Translations under genes and position numbers: made by a program
Origin: Haloglycomyces albus DSM 45210
GTDB lineage: Bacteria; Actinomycetota; Actinomycetes; Mycobacteriales; Micromonosporaceae
DNA length: 64,000 nucleotides
Reading direction: 5' to 3'
Assembly (NCBI RefSeq): GCF_000527155.1
Contig: NZ_AZUQ01000001.1
Coordinates: forward strand, 2,989,889-3,053,888
The notes under the pieces: model-generated
Seen by the model: the letters and a program-made list of their open reading frames with translations, nothing else
Told to the model about the DNA's origin: nothing
Database searches by the model: none
Part shown: positions 37,348 to 46,040 of the stretch, piece by piece
Layout: each line of letters starts with the position of its first letter
Numbering within the stretch: the stretch's first letter is position 1

Positions 37348-38937
37348 ATGACGACATCTACCACGCTGTGGAGGGCCCGCAGCGTTTATACTGCAGCGGC
37401 CCCCGGAGCGAATGCGCTTACAGTCAACGACGGCATGATCACCTGGGTGGGGGACGCCGCCGACGCCCCGGCCGCCGATCGGGTCGTGGACTGCCCCGAC
37501 ACGGTTATCACCCCGTCGTTCGTCGATTCACACGCCCATGTCGCCGGAACCGGGGCGCGCCTGACCGGATTCGATCCCACCGGCGCGCGAAACGGCCCGG
37601 ATCTCATGGATCGCTTGAACCGATATGCGCGCACGATCCCGGCCGACGCGGTGATCATTGCGCACGGTTGGGATGAAACCACCTGGGACGACCCGGAACT
37701 GCCGACCGCTGTGGAGCTCGAGCGCGCCGGCGAAGGACGTCAGGTGTACCTGTCACGTACTTGCGGCCACAGTGGAATCGCGTCGGCCGGACTCCTCGAA
37801 GCCCACCCGAGCCTGGTCGACTACGACGGCTTTGACTCCAGCGGAGTGCTCACCCGGCAAGCCCACCGCCAGGCACGCGCACGAGCCAATGCTTCGATCG
37901 GTCCCGAAGCCCGCCGTGCGATCTCCGAAGCGGCTCTGCGTCATGCCGCTTCTTTGGGGATCACCGCACTGGTGGAACACTTCATCCCCATCGACTCCGA
38001 TCCATACAAGGAAACGGAATTCACCGATCTGATCGCGCTGGGGCGTCGCCCGGACCTCCCGGAGGTTTTCGGTTGGTGGGGAGAACTCAATGCCGCCGAG
38101 CGGGCTCGTGATTTGGGGGCCTACGGTTGCGGAGGTGATCTGTCGGTCGACGGATCCGTGGGGGCTCGCACCGCCGCGCTCCGCGATGACTACGCCGATG
38201 CGCCGGGGGAACGAGGCACCTTGTACTACTCGGCCGAACAGGTCGGTGACCATATCGTCAATTGTCACCGTTTCGAAATGCCGGCCGCATTCCACGCGAT
38301 CGGCGACGCCGCCATCGACACCGTACTGGCCGGATTCGATCGTGCCGCTGAGAAGGTCGACATTGCCGACTTGAGAACCTATCGTCACCGCATCGAACAC
38401 GTCGAACTGTTGAGTGAGTCCAACGCGGCGGCCATGGTGCATTATGGACTACACGCATCGGTGCAACCGGCCTTCGACGCCACCTGGGGAGGGAAGAGCT
38501 CGATGTACGCCACTCGTATGGGCGAAAAACGGGCCCTGGCGGCGAACCCCTGGTCGCATATGTACGGAGTGGGAATTCCCTTGGCGTTCGGTTCGGATTC
38601 ACCCGTCACCGACATCGACCCGTGGGGAGGCGTACGAGCCGGAACCCACCACCACAATTCCTCACAGAGTCTCTCCGCGGAGGCTTCCTTCGCCGCGGCG
38701 ACACGCGGCGGCTGGCGTGCGGTGGGACGCGACGACGTCGGCGTACTCGCCCCCGGATTCCAAGCGGACTTCGCGGTGTGGAACTTGACGGACGACACTC
38801 TCACCGAATGGAGTGATCCACGCACACCCGAACCGACGTGTCAGGTCACCGTGGCCGCCGGCGAAGTGATTCATGAACTGAGCCAACCTCGAAAATTACA
38901 GTTATGTCAGCTTGTGCGGCATCTGCTGTTAAGCTGA
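37348..38937 (+). CDS. amidohydrolase family protein (YtcJ-like)
   Basis: The 529-residue metal-dependent hydrolase has an N-terminal beta part (VNDGMITWVGDAADAPAADR), the metal motif SHAHVAGTG in place of the classical HxH, and a second His at YRHRIEHVELL. GSDSPVTDIDPWGGV holds the catalytic Asp, and LAPGFQADFAVWNL is the closing beta part. This is the layout of YtcJ-like amidohydrolases; substrates are mostly unknown. The first motif reads H-A-H. ATG 37348 has no Shine-Dalgarno sequence. The last 15 residues run beyond the usual family end. The stop overlaps a possible small gene on the other strand. Confidence 0.88.
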   Translation: MTTSTTLWRARSVYTAAAPGANALTVNDGMITWVGDAADAPAADRVVDCPDTVITPSFVDSHAHVAGTGARLTGFDPTGARNGPDLMDRLNRYARTIPADAVIIAHGWDETTWDDPELPTAVELERAGEGRQVYLSRTCGHSGIASAGLLEAHPSLVDYDGFDSSGVLTRQAHRQARARANASIGPEARRAISEAALRHAASLGITALVEHFIPIDSDPYKETEFTDLIALGRRPDLPEVFGWWGELNAAERARDLGAYGCGGDLSVDGSVGARTAALRDDYADAPGERGTLYYSAEQVGDHIVNCHRFEMPAAFHAIGDAAIDTVLAGFDRAAEKVDIADLRTYRHRIEHVELLSESNAAAMVHYGLHASVQPAFDATWGGKSSMYATRMGEKRALAANPWSHMYGVGIPLAFGSDSPVTDIDPWGGVRAGTHHHNSSQSLSAEASFAAATRGGWRAVGRDDVGVLAPGFQADFAVWNLTDDTLTEWSDPRTPEPTCQVTVAAGEVIHELSQPRKLQLCQLVRHLLLS

Positions 38938-39066
38938 GAGGCCGACCCGCTTCAACGTAGAGTAGACTTCTGCCTTACCGTTGAAGACGTCCTCGTTGCT
39001 GTCATTCGGACCAGACACCCGGTCAGCAGCGAACGTCGGGGGCGACTCGACTTGCTTTGCTTCCAC
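38929..39066 (-). CDS. possible 45-residue protein on the minus strand
   Basis: The frame from GTG 39066 to TAA at 38929 encodes a hydrophilic peptide containing SGPNDSNEDVFNGKAEVYST and ending LKRVGLSA. Codon third positions are about two-thirds GC and the composition looks protein-like. The start has no Shine-Dalgarno or leaderless -10, and the frame is also open upstream to about 39210 without a start codon. It overlaps the amidohydrolase stop by nine bases. I do not recognise a family. Confidence 0.3.
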   Translation of the reverse strand: MEAKQVESPPTFAADRVSGPNDSNEDVFNGKAEVYSTLKRVGLSA

Positions 39067-39074
39067 GCAAACTG

Positions 39075-39331
39075 GACAGAGGTGGCGGCGCCGGCCGCAC
39101 CGCCACCAGCGGCCAGGTCCAGCGCGCGTGGTTCGGCGGAGCGGGCGAGCGGTCGCCGAAGGTGAAGGGTCACGGACAGACGGGGCCCCTAGACAACAGT
39201 GCGACGTCAGTCAGCCAGGCGGCTGCGCACTGGTCCGAAGGTCACGGCTGAAAGTCTCCGTTCACCACACACAGGGACTGGGAGAAACCCGTGTATCAGG
39301 GGCGTAGCGCTCTCAAGCTACGCCCCTTTTT
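39075..39331 (+). ncRNA. candidate structured small RNA
   Basis: No convincing plus-strand gene is present, yet four perfect hairpin arms follow one another: GGTGGCGG (39081-39088)/CCGCCACC (39100-39107); TTCGGCG (39132-39138)/CGCCGAA (39154-39160); GTGCG (39199-39203)/CGCAC (39226-39230), which encloses CAGCC (39212-39216)/GGCTG (39221-39225); and TCTCC (39255-39259)/GGAGA (39281-39285). A textbook terminator follows at 39299-39331. It does not match RNase P RNA, tmRNA or SRP RNA. The 5' end is unknown. It could instead be the long 3' UTR of the amidohydrolase mRNA. Confidence 0.35.
39299..39331 (+). terminator. strong intrinsic terminator
   Basis: GGGGCGTAGC (39299-39308) and GCTACGCCCC (39317-39326) form a perfect 10-bp stem with an 8-nt loop and are followed directly by TTTTT. 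It lies 98 bp before lnt and ends whatever is transcribed from 38940-39298. Confidence 0.93.
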
Positions 39332-39428
39332 CCTGCCTCAACGGTTTCTGAACGACAGTCATACCGCCGCTCCGCACCCTGCCTGTATCCTTGTCGAACA
39401 ACACTCCAACACCCGGCAGAAGGACACC

Positions 39429-41072
39429 ATGGCCAACAACCTCGCCTCGAACGACGCTCCAACCGAACCGGCCTCCCCGCCGCGTACACTCCGGAGACTG
39501 GTCAACCGTTGCACTACGACCGGCGCACTGGGCCGGCGCCTGAACCTCGCCGTCGCCATCGGGGTAGCGATCGTCGCCGGGCTCGTCGGAGTGCTCGCCT
39601 TTCCACCGTACGGACTTTGGCCCCTAGCCGTCATACCCGTCATGGGACTGAGCATCGCGGTCCACCGCCACCGCGCTCGAGCGGGACTGGGAATCGGATT
39701 CCTCGCCGGAATGGCCTTCTTCCTTCCGCTGCTTGCCTGGTCGTCCACCCAAGTCGGACAGTGGCCCTGGATATTTCTCAGCGCACTCCAAGCACTCTTC
39801 ATCGGCCTCCTCGGAGCCGCGCTCGCCGCGTCCAGTCGACTGATCGACCGGCACGTGGCGCTCTGGCCGTTGGCGATCGCGCTGGGCTGGAGTGGTCAAG
39901 AAGCTCTACGCGACCGGCAACCCTTCGGGGGATTCCCATGGGGACGTCTGGCCTTCAGCCAAGCCGACGGGCCTCTGGTCAACTACGCCTGGCTGGCCGG
40001 TGCACCGATCGTCAGCTTCATCGTCGCGATTATCGCCGGTTACCTCCTGCTGCTCCTCTGGCGTCGGCGTATCGTCGCGCCCCTGGCCGTAAGCGCGGCC
40101 CTGATCGCCGGTGGCCTGGTCCTACCCAACCTCGCTCAGGAACCCGGGGGAGATACCGTCAACGTCGCCGTGGTACAGGGAAACGTCCCGCGTATCGGCC
40201 TTGACTTCAACGCCCAGCGACGTGCCGTACTGGATAATCACGTGCGTGGCACCCTGGATCTCGCCGATCGTGTGGAACAAGGGGACAGCCCACAACCCGA
40301 CATGGTGATCTGGCCGGAAAACGCCTCGGATATCGACCCGTTTCAGAACCCCGACGCCGCTGAGATCATTCAAGACGCCGCCGACACGATAGACGCTCCC
40401 ATCTTCTTCGGGGCCATCGTCACCGACGACGACGGATCACTGACCAACACCTCGGTGGTGTGGGAACCCCAAACCGGGGTATCGGACTCCTACACCAAAC
40501 AGCATCCGGTGCCGTTCGCCGAATACGTTCCTTATAAGGACTTCTTCCGGACCGTCGCCTCGTGGATCGACGACCGGATGGCGGAGGGAATCGACGGTGT
40601 CAACGGTTTCCGGCCGGGAGAAGGCCCCGCTCACGTCAACGTCGACGATACCGTCGTATCCGGAATCATCTGCTTCGAGATCGCCTACGACGGCCTGGTC
40701 ACCGATTCCGTGCGCAACGGCTCCGAGATCCTCGCCGTTCAAACGAACAACGCCACCTTTGACAACGCGGAAGCCACCCAGCAACTGGCCATGGTACGGC
40801 TTCGCGCCATTGAACACGGCCGAGACTCGCTCATGGCCTCCACGGTCGGCGTATCCGCCTTTGTCGACCACACCGGAGCCGTCCACGATCCCGCGGCCTT
40901 CAACACCCACGCCATCCTCGAACGCCAACTCACCACGTCCCAACACACCACACCGGCCACCAAGCTTGGGCAAATCCCCGAAGTGGTTCTCATCGTCGGC
41001 GGGATTGCCTTGCTAAGCTGGGCCGTCGTCCACAATATCCAGCACCGTCGACGTGAGGCCGTACCGGAATGA
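39429..41072 (+). CDS. lnt: apolipoprotein N-acyltransferase
   Basis: The 547-residue protein has an N-terminal membrane domain of about seven spans and a nitrilase-like domain (about residues 240-490). The catalytic Glu is in VIWPENASD, the Lys in SYTKQHPVPFAEYVP and the Cys in GIICFEIAYDG, all present. Lnt adds the third acyl chain to the N-terminal Cys of lipoproteins. The cytosolic N-terminus of about 45 residues is longer than in E. coli. ATG 39429 has AAGGA five bases upstream; longer readings from 39291 would cross the terminator. It overlaps the mannosyltransferase gene by ATGA, the same pairing as in mycobacterial Ppm1. Confidence 0.95.
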   Translation: MANNLASNDAPTEPASPPRTLRRLVNRCTTTGALGRRLNLAVAIGVAIVAGLVGVLAFPPYGLWPLAVIPVMGLSIAVHRHRARAGLGIGFLAGMAFFLPLLAWSSTQVGQWPWIFLSALQALFIGLLGAALAASSRLIDRHVALWPLAIALGWSGQEALRDRQPFGGFPWGRLAFSQADGPLVNYAWLAGAPIVSFIVAIIAGYLLLLLWRRRIVAPLAVSAALIAGGLVLPNLAQEPGGDTVNVAVVQGNVPRIGLDFNAQRRAVLDNHVRGTLDLADRVEQGDSPQPDMVIWPENASDIDPFQNPDAAEIIQDAADTIDAPIFFGAIVTDDDGSLTNTSVVWEPQTGVSDSYTKQHPVPFAEYVPYKDFFRTVASWIDDRMAEGIDGVNGFRPGEGPAHVNVDDTVVSGIICFEIAYDGLVTDSVRNGSEILAVQTNNATFDNAEATQQLAMVRLRAIEHGRDSLMASTVGVSAFVDHTGAVHDPAAFNTHAILERQLTTSQHTTPATKLGQIPEVVLIVGGIALLSWAVVHNIQHRRREAVPE

Positions 41073-41803
41073 GACGTTTGGTAATCATCCCCACCTATAA
41101 CGAAACCGCTACCCTCGAACCGATCGTGCGACGGACACGTCGAAACGCGCACAACGTCGACGTGCTGATCGTCGACGACAACTCGCCGGACGGAACCGGA
41201 CGCCTTGCCGACCGCCTCTCCGCCGCCGATCCCGCCGTTCACGTCCTGCACCGAAGCGAGAAAACCGGCCTTGCGGGAGCGTACCTCGCCGGTTTCGCCT
41301 GGGCCGTCGCACACGACTACCACCAGGTCGCCCAAATGGACGCCGACGGCTCTCACAATCCCGCCGATCTCCCGCGGCTGTTCAGAGCGCTCGCCGGGTC
41401 GGATGTGGCGATCGGATCGCGCTATGTTCCCGGCGGGGGAGTATTGCACTGGCCATGGCACCGCCGGGGATTGTCGCGCGCCGCCAGCGTCTATACGCGG
41501 GGCATGCTGGGAATCTCCACCAAAGACGTCACCGCCGGATTTCGCGCCTGGCGTACCGACTCCTTGTACGCCCTGAATCTGGATACAGTTGAATCAGTGG
41601 GATACTGCTTTCAGATCGACCTGACGCGCCGCGCGGTGCAGGCGGGCCAGCGCATAGTGGAGATACCGATCGTCTTCACCGAACGGCGGCGGGGAACGTC
41701 GAAAATGACGCCGCGAATCGCGTGGGAGGCGGTTCGCAATGTCAGCCGATGGGGCTGGTCCCATCGAACGCAACAATTGAGACCGCAAGGACGACGCTCA
41801 TGA
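41069..41803 (+). CDS. polyprenol monophosphomannose synthase
   Basis: The 244-residue GT2 enzyme has LVIIPTYNETATLEPIV at the start, LIVDDNSPDGTG with the nucleotide-binding Asp pair, VAQMDADGSHNPADLPRL holding the DxD, and a GSRYVPGGGV and RGMLGIS stretch typical of dolichol-phosphate-mannose synthases. No C-terminal membrane part is present. In mycobacteria the two activities are fused in Ppm1; here the Lnt-like and synthase parts are separate genes overlapping by four bases. It transfers mannose from GDP-mannose to polyprenyl phosphate for lipoglycan and glycoprotein synthesis. The fxsA gene overlaps its end. Confidence 0.93.
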   Translation: MRRLVIIPTYNETATLEPIVRRTRRNAHNVDVLIVDDNSPDGTGRLADRLSAADPAVHVLHRSEKTGLAGAYLAGFAWAVAHDYHQVAQMDADGSHNPADLPRLFRALAGSDVAIGSRYVPGGGVLHWPWHRRGLSRAASVYTRGMLGISTKDVTAGFRAWRTDSLYALNLDTVESVGYCFQIDLTRRAVQAGQRIVEIPIVFTERRRGTSKMTPRIAWEAVRNVSRWGWSHRTQQLRPQGRRS

Positions 41804-42372
41804 ACCCACAATCCCCGTCGGGGCAGCAGCCTCAACGTGCTCCGTTCGCCATCCGTGCCGTGATCGCCGGGTGGGTGATCGCCGAATTTCTGGCCTTCTT
41901 CGTACTGGTGGTCAGCATCGGGCCCGGCTGGAGCGTCCTGGCATTGCTGGGAACCTCTGTGATAGGGGCAGTCGTCCTCGGTTCACTGGGGCGGCGGTCG
42001 ATGGAGGCGATGCGGGAGGAATTCCGAGCCGCACAAAAAGCGGAAGGTCGACAAGCTCCGGTTCACATGGGTCCGCTACCCAACGGCTCCGCCGTCGCGG
42101 GAGCACTCCTGCTGCTTCTACCCGGGTTCGTCACCGACCTCGTCGGCCTCGCCCTGATCCTTCCGCCCACTCGCGGCTTGTTCAAGCCCCTGGTCAAGCG
42201 TTTCACCCCGAAACAACCCACGCCGTCGGCCGGGACGGAAAACGACGACGTCATCGACGGAGAGGTGATCTCCGAACATGACGGCTCCACCGCACCAAAG
42301 GACCCCGAAGAACGACATGTCATCGAAGGCGACATCGAACCCCCGGACGATGACTCCGGCCCACGGCGATGA
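41800..42372 (+). CDS. fxsA: FxsA family membrane protein
   Basis: The 190-residue protein matches FxsA: a first span (VIAEFLAFFVLVVSIGPGWS), a second span next to it, and the conserved loop ending LLLLPGFVTDLVGLALILPP before the third span. A polar acidic tail of about 70 residues follows. E. coli FxsA affects phage exclusion by F plasmid when overproduced; the cellular role is unclear. ATG 41800 overlaps the previous stop (ATGA) and has AAGGA eight bases upstream, so the gene is the third of an lnt operon. It ends opposite rbpA. Confidence 0.88.
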   Translation: MNPQSPSGQQPQRAPFAIRAVIAGWVIAEFLAFFVLVVSIGPGWSVLALLGTSVIGAVVLGSLGRRSMEAMREEFRAAQKAEGRQAPVHMGPLPNGSAVAGALLLLLPGFVTDLVGLALILPPTRGLFKPLVKRFTPKQPTPSAGTENDDVIDGEVISEHDGSTAPKDPEERHVIEGDIEPPDDDSGPRR

Positions 42373-42388
42373 CCGACCGTTGAACGTG

Positions 42389-42417
42389 AAAAACCCGGGT
42401 ATCAGTCGATACCCGGG
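42389..42417 (-). terminator. rbpA terminator
   Basis: CCCGGGTATC (42394-42403) and GATACCCGGG (42408-42417) form a perfect 10-bp stem with a 4-nt loop. On the minus strand TTTTTC follows the stem, so it terminates rbpA and also stops read-through from fxsA. Confidence 0.88.
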
Positions 42418-42435
42418 CACTCACGTCGATACGGT

Positions 42436-42777
42436 TTACACTTCGCCGCGACGAGCGCGCATTTGCTCCAGACGCTCATCGAGAATGTCTTCCAACTCCT
42501 CCATGGAACGCCGTTCCAGCAACATGTCCCAGTGCGTGCGCGGCGGCTTGGCCTTCTTCGCCTCCGGTTCATTACCGTCAACCAGCTTGGCGGAAGAACC
42601 GTCGAGGCGGCACTCCCACGTCGTCGGAATCTCAGCGTCGGCAGCGAAAGGCACCTCGAAACGGTGACCTTTCGGGCATACGTAATCACGGCTCTGTCGG
42701 GGAGCCAATTCAGTGTTTCGGTCCGACTCATAGCTGACCGCGCCGAGACGGGAGCCTCTCAGCATACGTTCGCTCAT
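42436..42777 (-). CDS. rbpA: RNA polymerase-binding protein RbpA
   Basis: The 113-residue protein begins MSERMLRGSRLGAVSYESDR and contains APRQSRDYVCPKGHRFEVPF, ending KPPRTHWDMLLERRSMEELEDILDERLEQMR. These are the core and sigma-interacting domains of actinobacterial RbpA. The C-PKGH...C residues may bind zinc as in Streptomyces. RbpA binds the principal sigma factor and RNA polymerase and stimulates promoter opening. ATG 42777 is the conserved start; longer frames extend to 42846. It is transcribed from a region that has a SigR/SigH-like promoter. Confidence 0.96.
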   Translation of the reverse strand: MSERMLRGSRLGAVSYESDRNTELAPRQSRDYVCPKGHRFEVPFAADAEIPTTWECRLDGSSAKLVDGNEPEAKKAKPPRTHWDMLLERRSMEELEDILDERLEQMRARRGEV

Positions 42778-43099
42778 ATTCCCCTGCACTTTCCCTTCGA
42801 GCATTGCTTGTATCGGCATCCGCACCCAACGGCGCTGATGGGCCACTACAACCGCTGGTCAATGGATCCGATTCGGCGCGTACGCACCCTACGGCAGCCA
42901 TAACCCGCCGCTTCAATACAACAACACAGACCGTGGAATTGTTTCCACCGCGTCGCCGAGGTACACGTGACCCCGGCAACTGATCCCGACTGTTCAGGAT
43001 ACTACCCACCCGGCCATATGACCCACCGGTCAAGTTTGGCGGGCCTTGGCCCAAAAACCAAGTCTATCGCCCAACCGTGTGAGAAGATTCGTAGCTTCT
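42778..43099. other. intergenic region between rbpA and the MFS gene
   Basis: These 322 bp hold the candidate rbpA promoter (42919-42946) and, near 43081-43100, GAGAAG-ATTCGTAG-CTTCTC, a short hairpin that may end the MFS transcript. Plus-strand frames here are shadows of the MFS gene. I see no gene. Confidence 0.5.
42919..42946 (-). promoter_or_regulatory. candidate SigR/SigH-type promoter of rbpA
   Basis: On the minus strand GGAAAC (42946-42941) is followed 18 bases later by GTTG (42922-42919), resembling the thiol-oxidative-stress sigma consensus GGAAT-N18/19-GTT. rbpA is a known SigR target in Streptomyces. A GTGGAA-ACAA-TTCCAC inverted repeat overlaps the -35. A second GTTG three bases closer makes the spacing ambiguous. 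The leader to the rbpA start would be about 135 nt. Confidence 0.4.
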
Positions 43100-44446
43100 C
43101 TAAATCCGACTGGGCACCTCATTACCCGCCGCCACGATCGCGCGTCGCATCGGGACCAGGGACAATAGGACAAAACCGACGACGAAAAAGACCGCGATAC
43201 CCAATATCCCCACTCGCATACTACCGGTGGATTGCACCACAACCCCCAGCATCAAAGGACCGATCCACGACGTTCCCCGGTCGGCGATCTGATAAATCCC
43301 GAAATACGCGGCCTCCCTCCCGGAAGGAATCAGCTGAGTGAACAGCGAACGCGACAGTGCCTGCGTACCACCCATGACCAGACCGAGCGCCACACCCAAG
43401 AGAAAGAACGGATACACCTCACCCACCGGCAGCCAGAACGCACCGACCACCACCAAGGTCCAACCCGCCAAACCACCCAGAACAGTACGGTAGGCGCCTA
43501 CCCGCGAGGCGATGAACCGCATCGTATACGCTCCGGCGAAATTCACAAACTGCACCAGCAGAATCGCCAACGTAACCGTGGAGCTGTCCAAGTTCAACTC
43601 CAGATCCGCATACGACGACACCATGACCAGCACCGTCGAAATCCCGTCACTGTAAAGCAAAAACGCCGCCAAGAACAACAACGTGGCCGGAGTCGCCCGC
43701 AACTGCACGAACGTCGACTTCAACTGGGCCCACGTCGACCCGGCCGCCTGTGTGGGAACCGGTCGGTCCCGCAGACCCCGGATCACCACAATCGTCCACC
43801 CGGCCCACCACAGGCCGGTGGCCGCCATGCCCCATTGAATCGCGGTGAACTCGTCGATCCCCAATTGCGCGGCGAAATTAATGGACAGAACGTTCAACGT
43901 CAAAAACACCGCCGCCGCCAAATACGCCCAAGCCCACGCCGTAGCCGACAAGCGGTCACGCCCGTCAGCTCCTACCAGGAGAGGTAGGAAAGAGTTGTAC
44001 ACGACGATCGAACATCCATAACTGACGTTCGCCACAATGATCAATACGATCATCACCTGATACCGTGTCGAATCCGGACCCAGCAACAACAACGACGCCA
44101 CCGCCAGCGAACCCACCGCCGCGAAACCGGCCAACATCCACCGTTTATGCGAAGAACGATCCGCCCGAGCGCCTACCACCGGCTGCAAAACCACCGTCAA
44201 CAGCACGCTGATCGACGTCGTATACGCCCACAAAGACCCGATGGGAACCGGCAAACCGAAAAAGGACACTTCCACATTGGAACACTCACCAGAACCACAC
44301 CCCGCGGCGTTCGACGCCAAGCGCGACAGATAAAAAGTGCCCAGTACCGTCATCACGGTGGTAATGAACGGCTGATTAGCCCAGTCATACACCACCCAGG
44401 CAAAACGTTCCCTCCGAGTCGACTGAGCCACCGGCACCCCGGACAT
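43100..44446 (-). CDS. MFS transporter of the UMF1/Atg22-like type
   Basis: The 448-residue protein has twelve predicted spans. After an N-terminal ERFAWVVYDWANQPFITTVM segment, the YDWANQ motif and the later VLLTVVLQPVVGARADR segment identify the UMF1/vacuole effluxer-like MFS family. Substrates are not known for most bacterial members. ATG 44446 (MSGVPVAQ) is likely, since the upstream part of the open frame is polar and lacks homologous sequence; no strong ribosome-binding site precedes it. It is divergent from the Hsp70-like gene with about 220 bp between, and separated from rbpA by a 322-bp stretch. Confidence 0.85.
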   Translation of the reverse strand: MSGVPVAQSTRRERFAWVVYDWANQPFITTVMTVLGTFYLSRLASNAAGCGSGECSNVEVSFFGLPVPIGSLWAYTTSISVLLTVVLQPVVGARADRSSHKRWMLAGFAAVGSLAVASLLLLGPDSTRYQVMIVLIIVANVSYGCSIVVYNSFLPLLVGADGRDRLSATAWAWAYLAAAVFLTLNVLSINFAAQLGIDEFTAIQWGMAATGLWWAGWTIVVIRGLRDRPVPTQAAGSTWAQLKSTFVQLRATPATLLFLAAFLLYSDGISTVLVMVSSYADLELNLDSSTVTLAILLVQFVNFAGAYTMRFIASRVGAYRTVLGGLAGWTLVVVGAFWLPVGEVYPFFLLGVALGLVMGGTQALSRSLFTQLIPSGREAAYFGIYQIADRGTSWIGPLMLGVVVQSTGSMRVGILGIAVFFVVGFVLLSLVPMRRAIVAAGNEVPSRI

Positions 44447-44664
44447 CGCAACCCACTTTCCCACGCAAACGTCGACGAACGGGCCCCCGACAATCCGGCC
44501 GCACGACCGGAGCACCAAGGACCGCTCACATTCTGACACGAACGCTGACACCGGTGACGGGCCGCACTGCCGCTCCCGGTGATCTCACCTCGTCGCAGCA
44601 GGGAGGGTGTGGAGCCGTCGCGAGGAACCAGTATCTTGAAACGAGCGAAGGAGAGAAGAGAGAC

Positions 44665-46029
44665 ATGCATGTTATCGGGATGGACTTTGGAACCTCAAAC
44701 AGCGTCGCGGTGCTGCGCGCACCCGACGGACGTACGCGCTCGCTTTTGATCGATGGACATCCGATCCTTCCCAGTGCGCTTTTTTGTAATAGTGACGACC
44801 AGATTCTCGTGGGGCGCGCGGCCGAACGCGCGGCGAATTCGGACCCTTCACGTTTTGAACCCAATCCCAAGCGCCGGATCGATGACGGGTCCATTTTTCT
44901 TGGGCTCAATGAAATTCAGGTAGCGGACGCCATAGCCCACGTTCTGAGTGAGATCGCGTCGGAATCGACCCGGCAACTGGGCCAGCGTCCCGCTGAGGTA
45001 CGCGTGACCCATCCGGCTCGCTGGGGACAGCGTCGGCGCACGATCTTGTCGGAAGCGGCCGTGCAGGCCGGGTTCCAGCCCCCTACGTTGATTCCCGAGC
45101 CGGTCGCCGCGGCGTCCTACTTTACGACGGTTCTCGGCACCGAGATTGCGCCGGGGCGTTCTCTTGCCATCTACGACCTCGGTGGGGGAACATTCGACGC
45201 CACTGTCGTACGCCGGACGCAAACCGGTTTCGAAGTACTGGCCGAGGAGGGCGTCAGCGACATCGGCGGCCTCGATCTGGACCACGCTATCGTGGAGCAC
45301 CTGGGATCGGTGTACGGCGTGCAGCAGCCGGAAGAGTGGGAGGCGTTGACCAATCCCACCGATCAGAGTCATCGACGGTATCGGCGTTTGTTGTACGAGG
45401 ATGTTCGCGCTGCGAAGGAGAACCTGTCGCGTTCGAATAATGCGGAGATACATTTGCCGGCCTTGGAGATCGATGCCCACCTGACCCGGTCGGAGTTTGA
45501 ACGGGCGGCTCGGCCGAAGTTGGCGGAGACGGTGGACTGCCTGGGTCGGGCGATCTCGGCCGCCCGTCTGCGGCCGCAGGACCTGGTCAACATCTTTCTT
45601 GTGGGCGGTTCCTCCCGCATCCCGATGATCTCGCAGCTGATTCACGAAAAGCTGGGAGTTCCGGCGCAAGCGTTTGAACAACCGGAGACGGTCGTGGCCG
45701 AAGGAGCGGTCCGCGCGTCGTCGGCACCGCCACCGCCGTCCTCCGCACCCGCCGGACCGGTTTCCGGCGGTACACCGCAAGCGTCGGCGCCTCCGGCGAT
45801 GCCGCAGTCTCCCGGTGCGGGTATGCCCCCGGGAGGCGGTCAGATGCCCGCTGCGGCACCTGGGAACCCCATGCCGGCCCCTCCTCCCATGCAGTCGGCC
45901 TCTCCGCAGGGGCCGCCGCGATCCGGAAAGCGGCCGCTGCATCAAGAACCGGCGGTGTTGGTAACGGCGGCCATCGTGGCCATTTTGATCGTCATCTTCA
46001 CCGTGATCATCATTCTTCGCTCGACCTAG
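44665..46029 (+). CDS. membrane-anchored Hsp70-like protein
   Basis: The 454-residue protein has an Hsp70/DnaK ATPase domain: IGMDFGTSNSVAVL (phosphate 1), IPEPVAAASYF, IYDLGGGTFDATVV (phosphate 2) and FLVGGSSRIPMI (adenosine). In place of a substrate-binding domain it has a linker of about 75 residues rich in Pro, Ala, Gly and Ser (residues 355-430) and one C-terminal span (LVTAAIVAILIVIFTVIIIL), so it is tail-anchored with the ATPase in the cytosol. Such proteins are common in Actinobacteria and their partners are unknown. ATG 44665 has GAAGGAGAG upstream. It is convergent with the PadR gene, 11 bp apart. Confidence 0.88.
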   Translation: MHVIGMDFGTSNSVAVLRAPDGRTRSLLIDGHPILPSALFCNSDDQILVGRAAERAANSDPSRFEPNPKRRIDDGSIFLGLNEIQVADAIAHVLSEIASESTRQLGQRPAEVRVTHPARWGQRRRTILSEAAVQAGFQPPTLIPEPVAAASYFTTVLGTEIAPGRSLAIYDLGGGTFDATVVRRTQTGFEVLAEEGVSDIGGLDLDHAIVEHLGSVYGVQQPEEWEALTNPTDQSHRRYRRLLYEDVRAAKENLSRSNNAEIHLPALEIDAHLTRSEFERAARPKLAETVDCLGRAISAARLRPQDLVNIFLVGGSSRIPMISQLIHEKLGVPAQAFEQPETVVAEGAVRASSAPPPPSSAPAGPVSGGTPQASAPPAMPQSPGAGMPPGGGQMPAAAPGNPMPAPPPMQSASPQGPPRSGKRPLHQEPAVLVTAAIVAILIVIFTVIIILRST

Positions 46030-46040
46030 TCAGGGGACCG

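Noticed and set aside
38981-39307. 108-codon plus-strand frame before lnt
   Set aside because: Its arginine- and glycine-rich composition and lack of a start signal make it unlikely, and the hairpins in the region suit an RNA better.
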